From positions 1-27,075 of the forward strand of contig JAJAZM010000016.1 of assembly GCA_026785645.1 (NCBI GenBank): 27,075 bases of DNA, read 5' to 3'. The notes beneath the pieces are model-generated. The model saw only the letters and a list, made by a program, of their open reading frames with translations, had not been told where the DNA came from and did no database searches. Within the stretch, counting starts at the first letter, position 1, and each line of letters starts with the position of its first letter. Made by a program: the position numbers and the translations under genes. Positions 25,278 through 27,075 of the stretch are shown here, in pieces. Origin of the DNA: Sphingomonas bacterium (GTDB lineage Bacteria > Pseudomonadota > Alphaproteobacteria > Sphingomonadales > Sphingomonadaceae).

Positions 25278-26401
25278 CCGCCCAAGCTATCCTTGATCCG
25301 CTTGAAGAACCCCTTGCTCGCCGGGCATTCGTCACCGGTCTCGGTGCCGCGAAATTGCTCAAGCAAGGCTTTTTGCTCGGTCGACATCTTGGTCGGTGTT
25401 TCGACCAAAATGCGAATGACCAGGTCGCCGCGACCGCGTGTGTTGAGCACGCTCATCCCGGCACCGCGCTGACGCAGCGTCTCGCCCGACTGAACCCCGG
25501 CAGGAACTTTGAGATCAATCTTCGCTCCGTCGATCCCGGGGATCGCGACCGAGCCGCCGAGTGCGGCAGTGGTGAAGCTGATCGGGCAATCGGCGACGAG
25601 GTTGCTCGCCTCGCGCTCGAAGATGGCGTGGCGTTTCATGTGAACGAACAGATAGAGATCGCCGCTTGCGGCGCCGCGGATCCCGGCCTCGCCTTCGCCG
25701 GCAACGCGGATCCTGGTGCCTTCGTCGACCCCGGCGGGAATATCGACATTGATCTTGCGGCGTTTGAGCGCACGGCCCTCGCCGTCGCAGGCGCGGCACG
25801 GATCGGCGATCACCTCGCCCGATCCGGCGCAATGCGGGCACATTCGCTCGATCACGAAAAACCCCTGGTTGGCGCGGACCTTGCCCGCCCCGCCGCAGGT
25901 GGTGCACCGCGCCGCGCGCGCTTCGCCGCGCGACCCTTGGCCGGCACAGCTATCACATTTGGCCAGCGCCTCGATCTGGATTTCCTTGGCCGCTCCCTCA
26001 AACGCTTCTTCCAGCGTCAGCTCCAGATCGTAGCGCAAATCGGCACCGCGCGCGGCATTCTGCCGGGCACCGCGCGGATCCATGAACTCGCCGAAAATCG
26101 ACGAAAAGATGTCGGAAAAACCATCGAACCCGCCGCCTGCGCCAAACGGACTGCCGCCGGCGCCGCCGCCGCCATTCTGGAAGGCGGCATGACCGAAGCG
26201 ATCATAAGCGGCGCGCTTCTGCGGGTCCTTGAGGACGTCATAGGCCTGGCTGATCGCCTTGAACCTGGCTTCCTTGTCGGTGCAGCCGCCATGCCGGTCG
26301 GGATGGCAATCCATCGCCAGCCGCCGATAGGACGACTTGATCGTCGCCGCGTCTGCGGTCCGCTCGATTTCGAGCAGCTCGTAATAATCGACTTCAGTCA
26401 C
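25274..26401 (-). CDS. dnaJ: Chaperone DnaJ
   Basis: A 375-residue co-chaperone that delivers unfolded substrates to DnaK and triggers its ATPase. The J domain (1-70) has HPD at 33-35; a Gly/Phe-rich linker follows (about 75-100). Four zinc-binding repeats follow: CDSCAGQG, CTTCGGAG, CPHCAGSG and CRACDGEG. Two C-terminal beta domains complete a full type I DnaJ. The GTG at 26401 gives MTEVDYYELL. It lies 108 bp downstream of dnaK on the same strand; the gap holds an inverted repeat. Its stop overlaps that of the convergent PAS-GAF gene. Confidence 0.96.
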   Translation of the reverse strand: MTEVDYYELLEIERTADAATIKSSYRRLAMDCHPDRHGGCTDKEARFKAISQAYDVLKDPQKRAAYDRFGHAAFQNGGGGAGGSPFGAGGGFDGFSDIFSSIFGEFMDPRGARQNAARGADLRYDLELTLEEAFEGAAKEIQIEALAKCDSCAGQGSRGEARAARCTTCGGAGKVRANQGFFVIERMCPHCAGSGEVIADPCRACDGEGRALKRRKINVDIPAGVDEGTRIRVAGEGEAGIRGAASGDLYLFVHMKRHAIFEREASNLVADCPISFTTAALGGSVAIPGIDGAKIDLKVPAGVQSGETLRQRGAGMSVLNTRGRGDLVIRILVETPTKMSTEQKALLEQFRGTETGDECPASKGFFKRIKDSLGG

Positions 26402-26429
26402 GGAATATCGGTCCCCACCACATTCTGCT

Positions 26430-26494
26430 CGAGCCTGCCAAAGTCCTGATCTCCCTCACCGGAAAAGCAGGTCCTCGACAGGCTCGAACGAACG
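26430..26494. repeat. Palindromic repeat between dnaK and dnaJ
   Basis: CGAGCCTG (26430-26437) and CAGGCTCG (26479-26486) are perfect 8-base inverted arms, followed by AACGAACGG. The element belongs to the same sphingomonad family as those at 2447 and 7965 (CTCGACAGGCTC variant). It fills most of the dnaK-dnaJ gap and would fold in the shared transcript. Confidence 0.65.
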
Positions 26495-26509
26495 GTCATT
26501 GTGCCGTGA

Positions 26510-27075
26510 TCAGGCTTTCTTGTCGTCGTCGACTTCGGAGAATTCGGCGTCGACCACATCGTCGTCAGTGGGGGCCGCTTCGGCCGAAGCGTGATCCCCA
26601 CCCGCGCCAGCATCGGGAGCGCTCTCGGCCTGCTGCTGCTCGTACATTGCCTGGCCAAGCTTCATCGCCGCCTGGGCCAGCGCCTGCGTCTTGGTGTTGA
26701 TCGCCTCGGTTTCACCGCTTTCGAGCGCCGTCTTGGTTTCGGCCAGCGCCGCCTCGATCTCGGCCTTCACGTCCGCCGAGACCTTGTCGCCATGCTCGGC
26801 GAGCTGCTTTTCGGTCGAATGGACCAGGCTCTCGCCCTGGTTCCTGGCTTCAGCGCCTGCCTTGCGAACCTTGTCCTCCTCGGCGAATTGCTCGGCTTCC
26901 TTGACCATCTTGTCGATGTCGCCGTCGCTGAGGCCGCCCGAGGCCTGGATCTTGATCTGCTGTTCCTTGCCGGTGCCCTTGTCCTTGGCGTGAACGTTGA
27001 CGATACCGTTGGCGTCGATGTCGAAGGTGACCTCGATCTGCGGCACGCCGCGCGGCGCCGGGGGAATGCCGACCA
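26510..27075 (-). CDS. dnaK: Chaperone DnaK, C-terminal part (5' end beyond window)
   Basis: About 188 C-terminal residues of the Hsp70 DnaK. The strand GIPPAPRGVPQIEVTFDID belongs to the substrate-binding beta domain, the stretch IQASGGLSDGDIDKMVKEAEQFAEED opens the helical lid, and the tail VVDAEFSEVDDDKKA is the acidic C-terminus common to bacterial DnaK. The ATPase domain lies beyond base 27075. The frame is intact to the TGA at 26510. It is followed by dnaJ, the usual pair. Confidence 0.95.
   Translation of the reverse strand, partial: VGIPPAPRGVPQIEVTFDIDANGIVNVHAKDKGTGKEQQIKIQASGGLSDGDIDKMVKEAEQFAEEDKVRKAGAEARNQGESLVHSTEKQLAEHGDKVSADVKAEIEAALAETKTALESGETEAINTKTQALAQAAMKLGQAMYEQQQAESAPDAGAGGDHASAEAAPTDDDVVDAEFSEVDDDKKA

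Noticed and set aside
25034..26449. Plus-strand frame of 471 codons running through the PAS-GAF gene and opposite dnaJ
   Set aside because: It overlaps two supported genes, and its sequence has no recognisable domain.

Overview
The window reads as chromosome of a GC-rich alphaproteobacterium, most likely a sphingomonad (Sphingomonas or a close relative). Four things point there: an F0 ATP synthase operon split from F1 and carrying paired b and b' subunits, the order dnaK-dnaJ, GGAAC...GTT promoters of the alphaproteobacterial general stress response (EcfG) type, and short palindromic repeats of the CCTTCGAC-TTCGCTCAGG kind that are scattered through sphingomonad genomes. Genes are packed tightly with many 1-11 bp overlaps. 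No RNA gene, insertion sequence, prophage or CRISPR array was seen, and no gene-free stretch exceeds about 235 bp.

Layout. (1) 1-1582, minus strand: a stress-type promoter, an SRPBCC-domain protein and a zinc-dependent dehydrogenase cut by the window edge. (2) 1602-9287, minus strand: a catabolic operon read paaA-paaB-paaC-paaE, then an aromatic-type aminotransferase, a fused E1 alpha/beta 2-oxoacid dehydrogenase and its E2. (3) 9388-11413, minus strand: an ECF sigma factor, an RskA-like anti-sigma factor and a secreted fasciclin-domain protein with a terminator. (4) 11511-15332: paaG, a 65-aa unknown protein and paaZ on the plus strand, with a PilZ protein between them on the minus strand. 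(5) 15338-15822: a CBS-domain protein behind a second stress-type promoter. (6) 15829-18412, minus strand: atpI-atpB-atpE-b'-b with a candidate sigma70 promoter and a striking UUCG hairpin after atpE. (7) 18426-22317, minus strand: the envelope lipid transport operon ydbH-ynbE-ydbL. (8) 22374-25277, plus strand: radC, purB and a degenerate phytochrome-like PAS-GAF protein. (9) 25274-27075, minus strand: dnaJ and the 3' part of dnaK.

How the genes work together. The centrepiece is region 2 with region 4. PaaABCE epoxidises the ring of phenylacetyl-CoA, PaaG isomerises the epoxide to an oxepin, and PaaZ opens that ring. The aminotransferase and the E1/E2 pair sit in the same transcript as paaABCE, while no phenylacetate-CoA ligase (paaK) is visible. 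The simplest reading is that phenylalanine (or another aryl amino acid) is transaminated to phenylpyruvate and then oxidatively decarboxylated straight to phenylacetyl-CoA, feeding the Paa pathway without free phenylacetate. This is inferred from gene order and family; the substrate is not proven.

Other items worth attention: an ECF sigma/RskA/fasciclin cassette that mirrors mycobacterial SigK-RskA-MPT70/83, a palindromic repeat read through as protein in the E2 linker, a phytochrome-like protein lacking the usual chromophore-binding residues, and three GGAAC...GTT promoters in intergenic DNA.
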